Assembly (NCBI RefSeq): GCF_021432385.1
Contig: NZ_JAEACT010000002.1
Span: 2,655,501 to 2,719,500 of the forward strand
Direction of reading: 5' to 3'
Origin: Clostridium hydrogenum
GTDB taxonomy: Bacteria > Bacillota > Clostridia > Clostridiales > Clostridiaceae
Length of the DNA stretch: 64,000 nucleotides
In this document: positions 8,079 through 17,455 of the stretch, in pieces
How the letters are laid out: every line of letters starts with the position of its first letter
Numbering within the stretch: the first letter of the stretch is position 1
Program-made: the position numbers and the translations under genes
The notes under the pieces: generated by a model
Database searches by the model: none
What the model saw: the letters and a program-made list of their open reading frames with translations, nothing else
What the model was told of the DNA's origin: nothing

Positions 8079-8555
8079 ATGAAGGTTATATTCCTTGATA
8101 TAGATGGTGTTCTTAATTCAGAAGGATTTTTAAATAATAACCCAAACCAAGCAATTGATAGAAAGGGCGTAGGTATTTTAAAAAACATAGTTGATAAAAC
8201 AGGAGCTGTTATTGTTATGTCTTCAGGCTGGAGATTATGGTTTGATGACAATATGTTGCCACAGGATGGGTATTCTCAATGTTTATATGAAATTTTGTGT
8301 GAGTTTAATATAAAATTATTTGGGAAAACACCTGATTTCAGCACCGAAGAAATACGAACTAGAAAAACTTTTAGTCACGTAAAAGCCAAAGAAATTACTG
8401 CATGGCTAAATGATCATGAGGTTGTAGAAAAATATGTTGTGATAGATGATTTAGATTTAAAAAATGAAGAAATTAATGCTCATTTAGTTAAAATAAATGG
8501 ACAAGTAGGTATTACTGAAGAAGATGCACGATGTGTTATTGATATGATTAACTAA
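8079..8555 (+). CDS. HAD-fold phosphatase-like protein (HAD_SAK_2 type)
   Basis: 158 residues. HAD motif I is KVIFLDIDGVLNSEG at residues 2-16, with nucleophile and acid/base aspartates in DIDGV. Motif II is VIVMSSGWRLW (SS-GWR). The acidic motif is YVVIDDLDL at about 125-133. This short form with SSGWR resembles the HAD domains of Swiss-army-knife RNA-repair proteins, although no other domain is present. The substrate is unknown. GGAGG precedes ATG 8079. Monocistronic; family A element copy 2 starts 3 bp after the stop codon. Confidence 0.75.
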   Translation: MKVIFLDIDGVLNSEGFLNNNPNQAIDRKGVGILKNIVDKTGAVIVMSSGWRLWFDDNMLPQDGYSQCLYEILCEFNIKLFGKTPDFSTEEIRTRKTFSHVKAKEITAWLNDHEVVEKYVVIDDLDLKNEEINAHLVKINGQVGITEEDARCVIDMIN

Positions 8556-8558
8556 TAA

Positions 8559-8833
8559 GGCTATGTTTTAAAAGAATGTTGATATGAGATTATGGCATTA
8601 ATGGACTCTAAGAATTGCTCGTTTATAATTTGCTACCCATTTAGATGCATCGTCCTGATGCCTAAATGGCTTTGACCATCCTAGTCAAAATTACACAAAT
8701 TATAAACAATCAATCCTAAGAGTCCATAAAAGCCAACGCATCACATCAACATTCTTTTAAAAATAGCTAAACTTACTAAAGGAAGCTATGTCTTAAATAA
8801 GTGTGAAAATCAACACTTATTTAAAACATAGCC
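8559..8833 (+). repeat. Palindromic element family A, copy 2 (full length, 275 bp)
   Basis: Outer ends GGCTATGTTTTAAA and TTTAAAACATAGCC are inverted repeats. Inside is a long imperfect hairpin closed by GTTGATATGAG.../...CACATCAAC and ATGGACTCTAAGAATTG.../...CCTAAGAGTCCAT. It carries two apical stem-loops: CCATTTAGATGCATC / GATGCCTAAATGG and TTTGAC / GTCAAA. The second part is a separate perfect hairpin, TTAAATAAGTGTGAAAATCA then ACACTTATTTAA. No reading frame of note. It begins directly after the TAATAA stops of the HAD gene. Confidence 0.9.
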
Positions 8834-8937
8834 ACTAATAAAAATATTTTTTGTTAGTCAAAACATGTCTATTGATTTTACATAATAATTTAAGATATAG
8901 AAGGATGTTAAAAAAGACATTCTATAATTTTTATTAT

Positions 8938-9090
8938 ACTGTACATAAATCCTTATAAGCTGCTCGTAAAAAAGAATATCTATATTTTTCACATGCTCCT
9001 ATAGATTAACTTTCCCATTTTCACTTTTTGAAAAAATTATATAGAAAGTGCCTGAAATTATTATAATTCAATGGATTGAAACACTTTTAC
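8938..9090. repeat. Repeat G copy 1 and a family F fragment
   Basis: The stretch from about 8938 to 9005 (CTTATAAGCTGCTCGTAAAA, AAGAATATCTATATTTTTCA, CATGCTCCTA) matches 17399-17450 with few changes. It is followed at about 9020-9090 by a fragment of family F (AAAGTGCCTGAAATTATTAT...GATTGAAACACTTTTA). The rest of the gap to the permease gene shows nothing recognisable. Confidence 0.6.
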
Positions 9091-9182
9091 CGAATATCAA
9101 TATTTGTTTAGTGAATTATTTCTTTCATCATTAAATGTTCCGTGACTCCATTTTGTATAAGTTAGGAATAACCCCAACCTCT

Positions 9183-10586
9183 TTATACTCCAATTTCTTC
9201 CTCATCCACTTTTTGATTTCTAATAACACTATGTTTGTGTCCATATGCAAAGTATACAATAAGCCCTAGTAATAGCCATATTACAAATCTTATCCAAGTA
9301 ACTGGTTTTAATCCAAGCATTAAATAAATACAAAAAACTATTGTAAGTGCAGGCGTAAAAGGAACCCCTGGACATTTAAATTTTCTTTCTACATCTGGCA
9401 TTGTTTTTCTTAAAACTATAATTCCCAAGGAAACCAAAATGAATGCAAATAATGTTCCTATATTACAAAGTTCCATTATTATATTAAGTGGTACAACACC
9501 TGATAGAATAGCAATTAGCACTCCAGTAATTACTGTGCATAAGCCTGGAGTTCCATGCTTTTCATTTACGTGTGAAAATACTTTAGGTAAAAGACCATCT
9601 CTTGACATAACCATAAAAATTCTAACTTGTCCATACAAAACAACTAACAGAGTAGAAATCATTCCTACTACAGCTCCAGCACCAACAAGCGCTGACCCCC
9701 AATTTATTCCTATATACGAAAGAGCACCGGGAAGTGCATTATTTATATCTATTTTTTTAAATGGTATTATTCCTGTAAGAACCAAAGCAACAGACATATA
9801 CAATACAACTACTACCACAAAACATATCATAATACCCTTTGGAACATCTCTCTCCGGTTTTTTAGTTTCTTCCACTGCAGTTGCTATAGCATCAAAACCT
9901 ATGAAGGAGAAAAATATTATGGCTGCTGCTGACATAACACCACCTGCTCCATAAGGCGCAAAAGGATGATAGTTAGCTACCTTAATGTGCATTGCACCAA
10001 AGAAGATAAATAATAATATTATAAATATTTTTAATCCTACTATCATATTGTTTATTTTTGCACTTTCAGAAACCCCTTTATATAAAAGCAGCGTTACCGC
10101 TAAAGTTATTAAAACAGCAGGCAAGTCCAAAATTCCACCAGCCATTGGAGTTTTAGTAATGCTAATCGGAATTTTTATACCAAAATTACTTAATATGCCC
10201 ATAAAGGTTCCAGACCAGGCAGAAGCCACCGATGCTCCAGCTACTAAATATTCAAGCATTAAATCCCAACCTATTATCCAAGCTACAATTTCTCCAAATG
10301 CAATATATGAATAAGAATACGTGCTTCCAGAAACAGGAAACATCGAAGTAAGTTCAGAATACGTAAGTGAACACAAGCCACTTGTTATTGCTGCTAACAA
10401 AAAAGAAATTATAACTGCTGGTCCTGCAAGCTTAGCTCCCTGACCTGTAGATACAAAAATCCCCGTGCCAACAACACAACCTATCCCTACCGCTGCAAGA
10501 TCAAAGCTCGTAAGTTTTTTCTTAAGTCCACTTTTACTAGCATCATTTTTAAAATTAATTACTGTCTTTTTTCTAAATACGTCCAA
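9183..10586 (-). CDS. APC superfamily amino acid permease (CAT-like)
   Basis: 467 residues, about 12 hydrophobic segments. The APC signature is at residues 28-55: SFDLAAVGIGCVVGTGIFVS, with GTGIF the substrate-binding unwound helix. Further family landmarks are FVVVVVLYM, SFIGFDAIATAVEETKKPER at about 222-241 and RIFMVMSRDGLLPK at about 323. It most resembles the cationic amino acid transporter (CAT/YfnA-like) branch, so an amino acid proton symporter or exchanger in the cytoplasmic membrane is likely; exact substrate unknown. Start is TTG 10586 with GAGGGGG upstream. Monocistronic and divergent from marR; no T-box or other leader was seen. Confidence 0.85.
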   Translation of the reverse strand: MDVFRKKTVINFKNDASKSGLKKKLTSFDLAAVGIGCVVGTGIFVSTGQGAKLAGPAVIISFLLAAITSGLCSLTYSELTSMFPVSGSTYSYSYIAFGEIVAWIIGWDLMLEYLVAGASVASAWSGTFMGILSNFGIKIPISITKTPMAGGILDLPAVLITLAVTLLLYKGVSESAKINNMIVGLKIFIILLFIFFGAMHIKVANYHPFAPYGAGGVMSAAAIIFFSFIGFDAIATAVEETKKPERDVPKGIMICFVVVVVLYMSVALVLTGIIPFKKIDINNALPGALSYIGINWGSALVGAGAVVGMISTLLVVLYGQVRIFMVMSRDGLLPKVFSHVNEKHGTPGLCTVITGVLIAILSGVVPLNIIMELCNIGTLFAFILVSLGIIVLRKTMPDVERKFKCPGVPFTPALTIVFCIYLMLGLKPVTWIRFVIWLLLGLIVYFAYGHKHSVIRNQKVDEEEIGV

Positions 10587-10818
10587 ATTTTTTGCCCCCT
10601 CAAATTCTAGTTTTTTGTCATATTGATACTTTTACTTTTCATTTCATATTAATATATCATAAATGCGAAACATGTTTTAACTGTTTGTTAATATATTTTT
10701 TATGTTTATTGCATTTTACTGCAATTTTATACATTAGTCAATAACTTAATAAATTTTATTTAATATACATTAATAGAATTTTAATACATTATACATAACA
10801 AAAGATAATTATCATAAG

Positions 10819-10840
10819 ATAGTTGTTTTTTGTTAACTAT
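10819..10840. promoter_or_regulatory. Candidate MarR operator
   Basis: ATAGTT (10819-10824) and AACTAT (10835-10840) form an inverted repeat about 50 bp upstream of the MarR start, a usual position for an autoregulatory MarR site. The 304-bp gap otherwise holds only AT-rich divergent promoter sequence. Confidence 0.4.
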
Positions 10841-10890
10841 TGTGTTATATTAAATTTATCAGGCTAACCATATCTTAGGAGGATTTTATT

Positions 10891-11352
10891 ATGGATAAAG
10901 AAAAAGCTGAAAATTTAATATTAAAGATGGTGAACTTTCATACTCTATTTGAAAGCCAATTTCTGGACTTAATGCCCAATTTAAATAACTCAGAGGTTAC
11001 CCCACTGCTTTCTAGAATGTTAAATGAGATTCACAATACAGGTTCTACAACTTCTTCTTCCTTGAGCAAAAAATTAAATTTATCTGTTCCTAACACAAGC
11101 AGAAGTGTAAATGCGCTTTATAAATTAGGGTATATAAATAAAAAGCAAGACTTAAATGATAAAAGAATTGTTTATTTGACGCTATCGGAAAAAGGCTTAG
11201 CATTAATTGTAAAATCAATTTACTCGTCCCAAGAAAAATTTTTAAAAAAGTTTGCTGTTCTTTCTGAGGAAGAAATAGAACAATTAACACTAGCATTTTC
11301 AAACTTAACAAATATACTTTTAAAAATGAGAAATTTAAATACTAAAGTTTGA
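10891..11352 (+). CDS. MarR family transcriptional regulator
   Basis: 153 residues. Winged-helix core at about 45-115: [20 protein letters not shown] (recognition helix) and [21 protein letters not shown] (wing with the conserved DxRxxxLxLT pattern DKRIVYLTL). AGGAGG lies 9 bases upstream of the ATG. The chemoreceptor gene begins 17 bp after its stop and is likely co-transcribed. The ligand is unknown. A candidate operator is at 10819-10840. Confidence 0.85.
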   Translation: MDKEKAENLILKMVNFHTLFESQFLDLMPNLNNSEVTPLLSRMLNEIHNTGSTTSSSLSKKLNLSVPNTSRSVNALYKLGYINKKQDLNDKRIVYLTLSEKGLALIVKSIYSSQEKFLKKFAVLSEEEIEQLTLAFSNLTNILLKMRNLNTKV

Positions 11353-11369
11353 AAGAAAGGAGTTTTATC

Positions 11370-13370
11370 ATGATTACAAAATCTATAAAATCAAAATTAA
11401 TTATTCTTATAGGAAGTCTACTTATAGTATTAAGTATAGGTCTTGGAAGTATTTCTTACATTAACTCTTCAAAGGCTCTAGTTTCCAATATAACAAAAAC
11501 CTTTCCGCAAATAGCAACACAAGCTGCCAATACCGTACAAGCCTCACTTGACAGTCATATTAATGAACTAAAAATAGTTGCATCAAATGACGATTTAAAA
11601 AGCAATTCAGTTTCTATAAATGATAAATTATCAATTTTAAAAGATCAAAATACTTTAACTGGAAGTATAAAAATAGGCTATGCAAATCTTGATGGAGAAA
11701 TATATTATACAGATGGTACTAGTGAAAATATTAAAGATACAACTTATTTTCAAAAAGCTTTGTCTGGCGACACTTACATAACTGATCCAGTTGTAGCTGA
11801 TGATAAAAAATCAATTTCTATGGAATATGCTGTGCCTATAAAAAGCAACAATTCTGTTACAGGCGTTTTAGTTTCTGTAAGAGACGCCCTTGAATTAAGT
11901 GACATGATTAAGAAAATTTCCTTTGGTAAAACTGGAAGTGCGTATATGATAAACAGTAAATCTGAAAGCATTGCGTACAAGGATAAAAGTATGCCTCTAA
12001 ATAAATATAATTCTATAGAAGAAGCTAAAAAGGATCCAAGTCTTGCTGGTATCGCAGCTATGCAAAAAAGAATGATTGCTGGTGAAAAAGGCTTGAGTAA
12101 GTATACCTTTGGTGGTAAGGAATCCTACGGCGGTTTTGCACCTGTAAAAAAAGAGCATTGGTCAATTGTCGTAATTCTTGAAAAAGATGAACTTTTATCG
12201 GAATTAAATGACTTAAAAAAATCAGTTTTAATATCTTCATTGGCATTTTTAATTTTAGGACTTTTAGTAACTTACTTTATTGCTGATAAACTCTCTAAAC
12301 GTATTAAATACTCTGCAAAATTTTTAAACATTCTGTCTACAGGTGATTTTTCTAAAAATGTTGATGAAAAACATTTAAATTATAAAGATGAAATAGGTGA
12401 TATGTCAAATTCAATGAAATCAATGAAAACCTCTATTGCTTATATGATTAATTCTTTTAAAAGCACCTCAAACACAATAAGTGATAATTCAAATAGCCTA
12501 TCTGATATATCTCAGCATATGAGTTCTTCATCAAGCAATGTATCTTTGGCTATACAAGAAGTTGCAAATGGTGTTAGTGATCAAGCAAATGATCTAATTG
12601 AAATTACAAATTCATTAAACTTATTTAGCGATAAACTAGAATATATAGTAAATAATATAAAAGAAATTAATAGCAATACCTTAACCATGAATAATCTTGC
12701 AAATAGCAGCAATAGCGACATGTCATTACTTGTAGAAGCCGTAAGTAGTATTAGTTCTTCTTTCAAAAATTTAGAAGAAAAAATTCTCAATTTTAATAAG
12801 AATATTAAAGATGTATCCAGCATAGTTAATATGATAAACTCTATTGCTTATCAGACAAATTTACTTGCATTAAATGCTTCTATAGAAGCTGCACGTGCTG
12901 GTGAAACTGGAAAAGGCTTTGCAGTTGTTGCTAACGAAATTAGAAAACTTGCTGAACAAACAAAAGTTTCGTCACAAAATATAACAAATTTAATAGGCTC
13001 ACTTTCCGAAAACACTGAAATTATAACCAAAAATACAAGTGAAATGAAAACTGGTTTAGATGGACAAGTAAATGTGATAAATGAAACTTTAAGCTCCTTT
13101 GAAAAGATTATTGGTGTAATTAAAATTGTAATTCCTAAAATTCAATCTGTAAATTCATCTACTTTAGAGATAAAACAAGAAAAGGATAGCATAGTTACAA
13201 AAATAGAAAGTGCCTCTGCCGTTGCTGAAGAAATTTCTGCTTCCTCTGAGGAAATAACAGCTTCTGCTGATGAAATGAATAATTTATCCTCTAAAGTGTC
13301 CTTAGCTGCAGAAAATTTAAATTCTATGACAAAAGATATGACTACACAAATAGACAAATTTAAAATATAA
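11370..13370 (+). CDS. Methyl-accepting chemotaxis protein with extracellular dCache sensor
   Basis: 666 residues from ATG 11370, chosen because AAGGAG lies directly upstream. TM1 is at about 10-32 ([17 protein letters not shown]). An extracellular double-Cache domain spans about 35-275 ([36 protein letters not shown]). TM2 is at about 280-302, then HAMP, then the signalling domain with tip [20 protein letters not shown] at about 495-514. It binds small molecules outside (Cache domains often bind amino acids) and signals to CheA. Co-transcribed with marR and followed by a strong terminator. Confidence 0.9.
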   Translation: MITKSIKSKLIILIGSLLIVLSIGLGSISYINSSKALVSNITKTFPQIATQAANTVQASLDSHINELKIVASNDDLKSNSVSINDKLSILKDQNTLTGSIKIGYANLDGEIYYTDGTSENIKDTTYFQKALSGDTYITDPVVADDKKSISMEYAVPIKSNNSVTGVLVSVRDALELSDMIKKISFGKTGSAYMINSKSESIAYKDKSMPLNKYNSIEEAKKDPSLAGIAAMQKRMIAGEKGLSKYTFGGKESYGGFAPVKKEHWSIVVILEKDELLSELNDLKKSVLISSLAFLILGLLVTYFIADKLSKRIKYSAKFLNILSTGDFSKNVDEKHLNYKDEIGDMSNSMKSMKTSIAYMINSFKSTSNTISDNSNSLSDISQHMSSSSSNVSLAIQEVANGVSDQANDLIEITNSLNLFSDKLEYIVNNIKEINSNTLTMNNLANSSNSDMSLLVEAVSSISSSFKNLEEKILNFNKNIKDVSSIVNMINSIAYQTNLLALNASIEAARAGETGKGFAVVANEIRKLAEQTKVSSQNITNLIGSLSENTEIITKNTSEMKTGLDGQVNVINETLSSFEKIIGVIKIVIPKIQSVNSSTLEIKQEKDSIVTKIESASAVAEEISASSEEITASADEMNNLSSKVSLAAENLNSMTKDMTTQIDKFKI

Positions 13371-13384
13371 GGCATCTTAAAAAA

Positions 13385-13438
13385 ATAGCAATGCCAGAAA
13401 CTATTTAGCTTCTGGCATTGCTATTTGACTTTTTAGTT
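13385..13438 (+). terminator. Rho-independent terminator after the chemoreceptor gene
   Basis: A perfect 15-bp stem, ATAGCAATGCCAGAA (13385-13399) with TTCTGGCATTGCTAT (13410-13424), followed by TTGACTTTTTAG. Confidence 0.9.
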
Positions 13439-13514
13439 TAAAAATGATGAAAATTTAATTTCTTCATCTGCCCCCGCAAACTAAAAATATTTATCGTAAG
13501 CCCCTTTTTTAAAT

Positions 13515-13608
13515 ATATACCATTGTGAAACTTAAAATTTATTTGTACCAAAATGCCGTCTTCCGGGCATTATGGTGCACATGAATTTTAATAGTTGAAC
13601 TGGTATAT
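13515..13608 (+). repeat. Palindromic element family B, copy 1
   Basis: A 94-bp element with ends ATATACCATTGTGAAACTTA and AATAGTTGAACTGGTATAT (imperfect inverted repeat) and an inner hairpin AAATGCCGTCTTCCGGGCATT. Nearly identical to 33703-33796. It ends 12 bp from the PTS IIC stop codon. Confidence 0.85.
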
Positions 13609-13619
13609 TTATGCTAATG

Positions 13620-14681
13620 CTATTGTATTTCCATATGCATGTCGCCCGATTTTATTAAGCCAGATTTTTTCATTGCAAAATAAATTGGCATAACTATTGC
13701 AGATGGTAAAATGATACCTGTAAAAATATAAATTAGAATTCCTTTAACTCCCTTTGTAGCTGCAATATTGAGCGGTGCTATAAGCGAATTCAATCCAAGT
13801 CCTGCTAACTCATAGCTTGAACTAAATTTAAACAAAACTGTTGCTATAGGTGCACACACAAAAGATGCTATAAAGGTTGGTATTACAAGTTTTGGATTCT
13901 TTATTATATTAGGAAATTGAACCTTAGGAGTTATAAGCCCTTGTGCTATATTTGCACCTGCTTCATTTTCTCTAAAAGACATTATTGTAAATCCAACAAA
14001 TTGAACCGTACACCCTATAAGCGCTGCTGCGCTAGACACTGGATCAAGTTTAAGTGCAATTGCTATTGCTGCCGATGATGCTGGCGTCATTAAAAGTATG
14101 CTCCAGGCAAGTGATACTAAGGCTGAACCAATAAGTGGTGATACTTTAACAGAATATGCAATTTGAGCACTTAACCAATTTAATGCAGGCGTAGTTACTG
14201 CCGCAAGACCAAGTCCAGCGATTCCACCTACTACAACTGCTGAAAATGGTATTGCCATCATATCAAGTCTCGTTTTTCCCGTAACTTTCTTACCTACAAT
14301 TACCGCAATAACAGCTGCTATTACTGCACTTATCGGCTGTCCTGATACAAATGTAATTCCTGCTGGTGTAATATGCGCTGCATTTCCTCCAACTGAAGCC
14401 GCAATCATTGCACTAAATATAATAAGAGTATTACCTTCAAGCTGATATGCTATTCCAGCTCCAATTGCAGGTGCAAGCATTGATTTTGCAATGGTTCCTA
14501 TTCCTACAAATGCAGGCCAGTGAATAAACTTTCCTATGGTTTCACATAAAAGTCCTATTCCCAGCATAACAAGTACTGAATTTGCAATGCCAGCAGCCGC
14601 TTTATATGCCATTTCCTTTATGGAGTCTTTTCCGTCTACGTCTTGAACATATTGGTGTTCAATTTCTTTTGCGCCTTCCAT
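13620..14681 (-). CDS. PTS transporter subunit IIC-like membrane protein (PTS_EIIC_2 type)
   Basis: 353 residues, about 8-10 hydrophobic segments rich in Gly/Ala (IANSVLVMLGIGLLCETIGK, AIGAGIAYQLEGNTLIIFSA, VAVIVGKK-type loops). It matches the stand-alone IIC family (PF13303 type), thought to carry a sugar or similar solute across the membrane; no IIA or IIB partner is adjacent. ATG 14681 has GAGGAG upstream. The upstream ROK kinase and ROK repressor lie on the same strand, but a terminator at 14921-14950 separates them, so this gene probably has its own promoter in the 14700-14920 gap. Confidence 0.75.
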   Translation of the reverse strand: MEGAKEIEHQYVQDVDGKDSIKEMAYKAAAGIANSVLVMLGIGLLCETIGKFIHWPAFVGIGTIAKSMLAPAIGAGIAYQLEGNTLIIFSAMIAASVGGNAAHITPAGITFVSGQPISAVIAAVIAVIVGKKVTGKTRLDMMAIPFSAVVVGGIAGLGLAAVTTPALNWLSAQIAYSVKVSPLIGSALVSLAWSILLMTPASSAAIAIALKLDPVSSAAALIGCTVQFVGFTIMSFRENEAGANIAQGLITPKVQFPNIIKNPKLVIPTFIASFVCAPIATVLFKFSSSYELAGLGLNSLIAPLNIAATKGVKGILIYIFTGIILPSAIVMPIYFAMKKSGLIKSGDMHMEIQ

Positions 14682-14920
14682 TTCTACTCATCTCCTCAAG
14701 AACTTAGCGTATTTAGATATTAAATCTTTTTTTTTATTTGGTATAGTATTTTATTTATTTTTTGTGAATTAATTAATTTGAAATTGTATACATATACTTT
14801 TTAAAAAATAAAAACGTTTTATATTGACTTTTTACTATAGATATAACATCTCAACTATTATAAATGAATTTTAAGTTTCACAATAGTATATCCTTACAAG
14901 CACTATGAGTTTTAGTATAC

Positions 14921-14950
14921 AAAAAAAGAGAAGCTATTACTTCTCCTCTT
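14921..14950 (-). terminator. Terminator after the ROK kinase gene
   Basis: On the minus strand GAGAAG-TAATAG-CTTCTC is followed by seven T residues (complement of 14921-14927). It lies just beyond the ROK kinase stop at 14953. Confidence 0.8.
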
Positions 14951-14952
14951 TT

Positions 14953-15834
14953 TTATTTACCATGTCTCTTTATAAAGTTATATACCGCCCCTATTAATCC
15001 CGCATCATTTCCATGCTTGCACAAGCCTATATCAACTTTAACATTTTCCCATTCTTTGTATCCGTATAACTTTTCCTCAATCTTTTCAATGAAGCCTTCC
15101 CTTTCACTTATACCTCCACCTAAAAGTATTTTTTCAGGATCTAGTATAACTGCTAAATTAAATATTCCCCTGCTAATTCTATCAAACAAATTTTCAATCA
15201 TTTTATTAACATTTTCATCTTTCTCTGCTTCTTTAAAGACCTCATATCCTTCTACTAAACATTCCTCATCCATTTTTTTATATTTCTTATATTCCCTCAC
15301 AAGTGTTCCAGTAGAAGAATTTTCATTCATCATTAACTTATCATCATTGTTTATCATAAATCCAAGTTCTCCGCCTCTAAAACCGTGTCCATGAACTATG
15401 TTACCATCTACAATGACAGCTCCTCCAATTCCAGTACCTACAGTCATACATATAAAGTCATTACACCCAACTGCATTTCCATTAAATTTTTCTGCAAGCC
15501 CTGCACAATTTGCATCATTTTCTATTTCAACTGGTAGATTTAATTCTTTTTCAAGTATTTCTTTTAAATTCTTTCCGTTTAGACACTCAATAGCACCAGC
15601 TTTCACAGAGTAACCCGTGTTATAATCTATAAATCCAGGTAAACTTATTGCTATACCTTCAATATCATATTTTGATATATATTGTTTTATAACTTTCTCC
15701 ATCATATCAACAAATTCATCTAACTGCTTATATTTTGTATTATATTTTCCCTTTTCAATTATGTCTCCCTTTTCGTTTAAAATACCATGTTTTATCTTAG
15801 TTCCACCAACATCAAATGCAATATATCTTTTCAT
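14953..15834 (-). CDS. ROK family sugar kinase
   Basis: 293 residues. ATP-binding phosphate-1 motif is AFDVGGTKIKHGILNEKG at residues 5-22; the catalytic region is PVEIENDANCAGLAEK at about 100-115 (catalytic Asp in NDAN); phosphate-2 motif is MTVGTGIGGAVIVDG. The usual CxCGxxGC zinc site is not present; GHGFRGGELGFM sits in its place. It phosphorylates a hexose or amino sugar (glucose, allose, N-acetylmannosamine are options). GGTGGGG precedes ATG 15834. The ROK repressor lies upstream on the same strand with a small open frame between. Confidence 0.8.
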   Translation of the reverse strand: MKRYIAFDVGGTKIKHGILNEKGDIIEKGKYNTKYKQLDEFVDMMEKVIKQYISKYDIEGIAISLPGFIDYNTGYSVKAGAIECLNGKNLKEILEKELNLPVEIENDANCAGLAEKFNGNAVGCNDFICMTVGTGIGGAVIVDGNIVHGHGFRGGELGFMINNDDKLMMNENSSTGTLVREYKKYKKMDEECLVEGYEVFKEAEKDENVNKMIENLFDRISRGIFNLAVILDPEKILLGGGISEREGFIEKIEEKLYGYKEWENVKVDIGLCKHGNDAGLIGAVYNFIKRHGK

Positions 15835-15982
15835 TCAAATCCCCACCTTTAATTTTGTTAATTATACTGGTTATTTCCCCTTCATTTTCTCTCATAAAAT
15901 TTATATTTTGAAAAAGCTCCCATTCTTCTTCATGCATAACAAATGCATCCGGTTTCACTTTAACATCTCTACAATATCTCAT
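15812..15982 (-). CDS. Small protein of unknown function between ROK repressor and ROK kinase
   Basis: A 56-residue frame bridges the 134-bp gap between the two ROK genes and overlaps both (14 nt with the repressor end, 23 nt with the kinase start), which suggests translational coupling. The sequence looks protein-like: MRYCRDVKVKPDAFVMHEEE, WELFQNINFMRENEGEI, TSIINKIKGGDLNEKIYCI. AAGG lies immediately before the ATG, which is poor spacing, so initiation would depend on upstream translation. No family recognised. It may be a chance frame. Confidence 0.4.
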   Translation of the reverse strand: MRYCRDVKVKPDAFVMHEEEWELFQNINFMRENEGEITSIINKIKGGDLNEKIYCI

Positions 15983-17126
15983 CCTTCATAAAAAAAGCTG
16001 ATTTTATTGGCAATAATGCTGCTCCAATTATAGCGGAGTTTTTCTTAAGCTTCGATGCCATAAGCTTTAAATCATTCTTGTCATAAAAACTGTTTTCTAT
16101 AAAGATTTTCTTTTTTAAATCTTCCATAAATAATTCTGAGTACTCACTTATTTCTCCACCTAAAACTATATATCTCGGATCTAAGGCAAGTTCTATATTT
16201 TGTATTCCTGCTGCTAATATATTTAAATATTTATCAAAATGATCTCTCGCAATTTCATCTCCGACTTTTAAAGCTTGAAAAAATACAGACAAATTATTAA
16301 TCTTCATATTACTAATTTCATTGAAGCCTTCTAATAATGCTCTTTGTGATGCATACAATTCCCAGCAACCTTTTCTTCCACATCCGCACTGCTTTCCATT
16401 TGGTACCAAAGTCATATGTCCAAACTCACCAGCCCTCTTATTTTTACCTTTATATAGAAGTCCTTTAACTATTATCCCTGTACCAACTCCACTAGTAATT
16501 GAAATATACACTAAATCCTCTTTATCCTTTACTAGTCCAACGTTGAGTTCAGCAAGTGCCGCTGCATTGGCTTCATTTTCAATAAACATAGGCATATTAA
16601 AATATCCTTCAAACTTTTTAAAATCTACATTTCTTACTCCTATGTTAGGCGCTAACTCCAATAGAAGCTTTTCTTCATTAACAGTTCCAGGCAGTGAAAA
16701 TCCTATTCCAAGAATCTTATTTCTTTCAACACCAGTAACTTTAAGAGCATTTTCAATTATTTTTGCAACTTCCTTCATTATAGTATCCATGTCCTTTAAA
16801 CCACTAATGAGGAATTCTTCATCATATTTGATATTGAGATCTAAATTTGTTAATATAACTCTAGCTTTTTCTGGATTTATATCAACGCCAAAGGTGAACC
16901 TACTATTTGGCAAAAAGGTTACAATTACTGGTTTCCTCCCACCAGTTGAATCGGCTACCCCGCTTTCTTCAACAATTTCTTCTTGTAAAAGCTCATTTAC
17001 ATTAGATATTACAGTAGGTATACTTACATTCATTTCCTTTGCAATATCCTGTTTAGTTAATTGTTTCTTTCTGTAAATTAAACTTAATATTCTTTCCTTA
17101 GTTTGATTTCTTGCTATACTAGACAT
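15969..17126 (-). CDS. ROK family transcriptional repressor (NagC/XylR type)
   Basis: 385 residues. N-terminal winged helix at about 15-70 (LTKQDIAKEMNVSIPTVISN, LLQEEIVEESG). The ROK sugar-binding domain follows with FGVDINPEKARVILTNLDL, the effector-site region FIENEANAAALAELNVG, and the zinc motif GKQCGCGRKGCWELYAS at about 250-266. This is the classic sugar-responsive repressor layout; it probably controls the neighbouring ROK kinase and perhaps the PTS IIC gene. First gene of its unit. Confidence 0.85.
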   Translation of the reverse strand: MSSIARNQTKERILSLIYRKKQLTKQDIAKEMNVSIPTVISNVNELLQEEIVEESGVADSTGGRKPVIVTFLPNSRFTFGVDINPEKARVILTNLDLNIKYDEEFLISGLKDMDTIMKEVAKIIENALKVTGVERNKILGIGFSLPGTVNEEKLLLELAPNIGVRNVDFKKFEGYFNMPMFIENEANAAALAELNVGLVKDKEDLVYISITSGVGTGIIVKGLLYKGKNKRAGEFGHMTLVPNGKQCGCGRKGCWELYASQRALLEGFNEISNMKINNLSVFFQALKVGDEIARDHFDKYLNILAAGIQNIELALDPRYIVLGGEISEYSELFMEDLKKKIFIENSFYDKNDLKLMASKLKKNSAIIGAALLPIKSAFFMKDEIL

Positions 17127-17384
17127 AACTCACCATACCTCATAAATTACATTTTATTTATAATTGATTCTAATTATTCTTTTATTTCCTTAAAATCTTA
17201 CATTCATATATTATCACACTTTCCTAGCTTCATAAATATATTTTACAAAGCAACTCCTCAAAACCTAATTTTTTGTTGTTTTAACTATGAAAACGTATTC
17301 ATTTTTCAAGTTATCACAAAAGATATACGCATGTGATTATTACACTACAGGCGTACATAAAGAAAGGTATCCTTTAAATTTTAC

Positions 17385-17450
17385 TATACCGCACCTAAAA
17401 CCTTATGAGCGGCTCATAAAAAAGAATACCTATGTTTTTTGCATGCTCGT
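17385..17450. repeat. Repeat G copy 2
   Basis: The 329-bp gap between the ROK repressor and the YesL-like gene contains CTTATGAGCGGCTCATAAAA, AAGAATACCTATGTTTTTTG, CATGCTCGTAC, matching 8950-9005. The inner TTATGAGCGGCTCATAA is a small hairpin. No gene is seen in the gap. Confidence 0.55.
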
Positions 17451-17455
17451 ACAAA

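Noticed and set aside
9439..9954. 171-codon plus-strand frame opposite the amino acid permease
   Set aside because: The opposite strand carries all APC permease motifs; this frame is low-complexity and has no ribosome site.
10587..10890. Possible T-box leader before the amino acid permease
   Set aside because: No T-box sequence, specifier loop or terminator/antiterminator pair seen in the divergent gap.
13515..13608. Family B elements considered as rho-independent terminators
   Set aside because: They lack a T-run after the hairpin, have conserved outer ends at several sites, and one lies beyond a separate strong terminator (13385-13438).
16321..17076. 251-codon plus-strand frame opposite the ROK repressor
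   Set aside because: The minus strand encodes a full ROK repressor with HTH and zinc motif; the antisense frame is a by-product of its codon use.
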